DNA from: Streptomyces rishiriensis
Lineage (GTDB): Bacteria > Actinomycetota > Actinomycetes > Streptomycetales > Streptomycetaceae
DNA length: 64,000 nucleotides
NCBI RefSeq assembly: GCF_030815485.1
Contig: NZ_JAUSWV010000002.1
Coordinates: 6,262,001 to 6,326,000, forward strand
Direction: 5' to 3'
The notes under the pieces are model-generated. The model was not told the origin of the DNA and searched no databases. It was given only the letters and a program-made list of their open reading frames with translations. Made by a program: the position numbers and the translations under genes. This document shows, one piece after another, positions 63,303 to 64,000 of the stretch. Each line of letters opens with the position of its first letter. The stretch's first letter is position 1.

Positions 63303-64000
63303 ATGCCCATGGGTCACACGGCCACAGCCCAGGCAGGCTCCGGGGGCCTGACAGCGACCGAGCACCGTCTGGCCAACGGCCTGCGCGTGGTGCTCTCGGA
63401 GGACCACCTGACCCCGGTCGCGGCGGTGTGCCTCTGGTACGACGTCGGTTCGCGCCACGAAGTCAAGGGGCGTACGGGTCTTGCTCACCTTTTCGAGCAC
63501 CTGATGTTCCAGGGCTCCGGGCAGGTCAAGGGCAACGGCCACTTCGAGCTGGTCCAGGGGGCCGGTGGTTCGCTCAACGGAACCACGAGCTTCGAGCGCA
63601 CGAACTACTTCGAGACCATGCCCACCCACCAGCTGGAGCTCGCCCTCTGGCTGGAGGCCGACCGCATGGGCTCGCTGCTCACCGCGCTGGACGACGAGTC
63701 GATGGAGAACCAGCGCGACGTCGTCAAGAACGAGCGCCGCCAGCGCTACGACAACGTCCCCTACGGCACGGCCTTCGAGAAGCTGACCGCTCTCGCCTAC
63801 CCGGACGGCCACCCGTACCACCACACGCCGATCGGCTCGATGGCCGACCTGGACGCGGCGACCCTGGAGGACGCGCGCGCGTTCTTCCGCACGTACTACG
63901 CGCCCAACAACGCGGTCCTCTCCGTGGTCGGTGACATCGACCCGGAGCAGACCCTCGCCTGGGTCGAGAAGTACTTCGGCTCCATCCCCGGCCACGACGG
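63303..64000 (+). CDS. M16 family zinc metallopeptidase, N-terminal part (runs out of window)
   Basis: The first 232 residues of an insulinase/pitrilysin-type peptidase. The inverted zinc motif HxxEH is at GLAHLFEHLMFQG, and the downstream Glu ligand is expected in ENQRDVVKNERRQR. In Streptomyces this gene is usually followed by a second M16 gene encoding the inactive partner. ATG 63303 follows GGAAGGGAC. The last bases of the window are in frame, so the protein continues beyond 64000. Confidence 0.9.
   Translation, partial: MPMGHTATAQAGSGGLTATEHRLANGLRVVLSEDHLTPVAAVCLWYDVGSRHEVKGRTGLAHLFEHLMFQGSGQVKGNGHFELVQGAGGSLNGTTSFERTNYFETMPTHQLELALWLEADRMGSLLTALDDESMENQRDVVKNERRQRYDNVPYGTAFEKLTALAYPDGHPYHHTPIGSMADLDAATLEDARAFFRTYYAPNNAVLSVVGDIDPEQTLAWVEKYFGSIPGHD

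Noticed and set aside
1..64000. tRNA, rRNA, CRISPR, prophage, IS element or biosynthetic megasynthase genes
   Set aside because: No T-loop words with flanking stems, no regularly spaced short repeats, no transposase or integrase motifs and no NRPS/PKS domains were recognised on either strand.

Overview
The window is high-GC actinobacterial chromosome, almost certainly Streptomyces. The evidence is the gene content and order: hflX, an NRPS-independent siderophore (NIS) cluster, dinG-type helicase, lexA, nrdR-nrdJ, rnhB, hrdB with the Lys/Ala-rich N-terminal extension typical of Streptomyces, parE, parC. As far as I remember, the same order occurs around SCO5796-SCO5838 of S. coelicolor. Genes have very GC-rich third positions and frequent GTG starts. 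I see no tRNA or rRNA gene, no CRISPR array, no insertion sequence, no integrase and no phage gene. This is conserved core chromosome with a few accessory touches, and I cannot point to one clearly new multi-gene system.

Layout. 1-2.2 kb: end of an M1 aminopeptidase, then hflX. 2.2-5 kb: tandem pair of lipoprotein-like trypsin-fold proteases on the minus strand. 5.3-10.1 kb: NIS siderophore operon (diaminobutyrate-type aminotransferase with a tandem-repeat tail, IucA/IucC synthetase, GNAT acyltransferase). 10.2-17.5 kb: DNA metabolism (dinG-like helicase, lexA with SOS box, nrdR-nrdJ behind two NrdR boxes 31 bp apart). 17.5-20.6 kb: TerD, DUF4937 protein, histidine phosphatase, ADP-ribosylglycohydrolase. 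20.9-23.3 kb: divergent MFS exporter and TetR regulator with two copies of one 20-bp palindrome between them. 23.4-30.2 kb: rnhB, a stand-alone remnant of a UvrD-like helicase domain, an unknown gene, a RecQ helicase fused to a phosphoribosyltransferase-like domain, and DUF4192. 30.5-37.3 kb: debranching-enzyme-like protein, NrtR-type Nudix regulator, a one-chain ABC ATPase-permease with 24-bp tandem repeats in its linker, and a FadR-type regulator.

37.7-45.8 kb: hrdB, a secreted trypsin, DUF7455, parE, then a DUF1453 membrane protein with a DesK/NarL-type two-component pair in overlapping order. 45.9-54.2 kb: a probable carboxylate/nutrient uptake island, comprising a DUF485 protein with an SSS symporter, a TauABC/SsuABC-like ABC transporter, and a CitA/DcuS-type kinase with two paralogous CitB-type response regulators, only one of which is next to the kinase. 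54.4-58.1 kb: sucrase/ferredoxin-like gene directly behind a DmdR/IdeR-type iron box, and two divergent citrate synthases. One of these has an N-terminal DNA-binding domain; the other has Glu at the catalytic Asp position. 58.1-64 kb: a 79-aa unknown, DUF6082, a CobW-type G3E GTPase whose stop overlaps that of parC, and the start of an M16 peptidase.

The observations most worth following are the one-kinase/two-regulator transporter island, the stand-alone degenerate helicase domain, the RecQ-PRTase fusion, the iron box, the citrate synthase pair and the intergenic operators described below.
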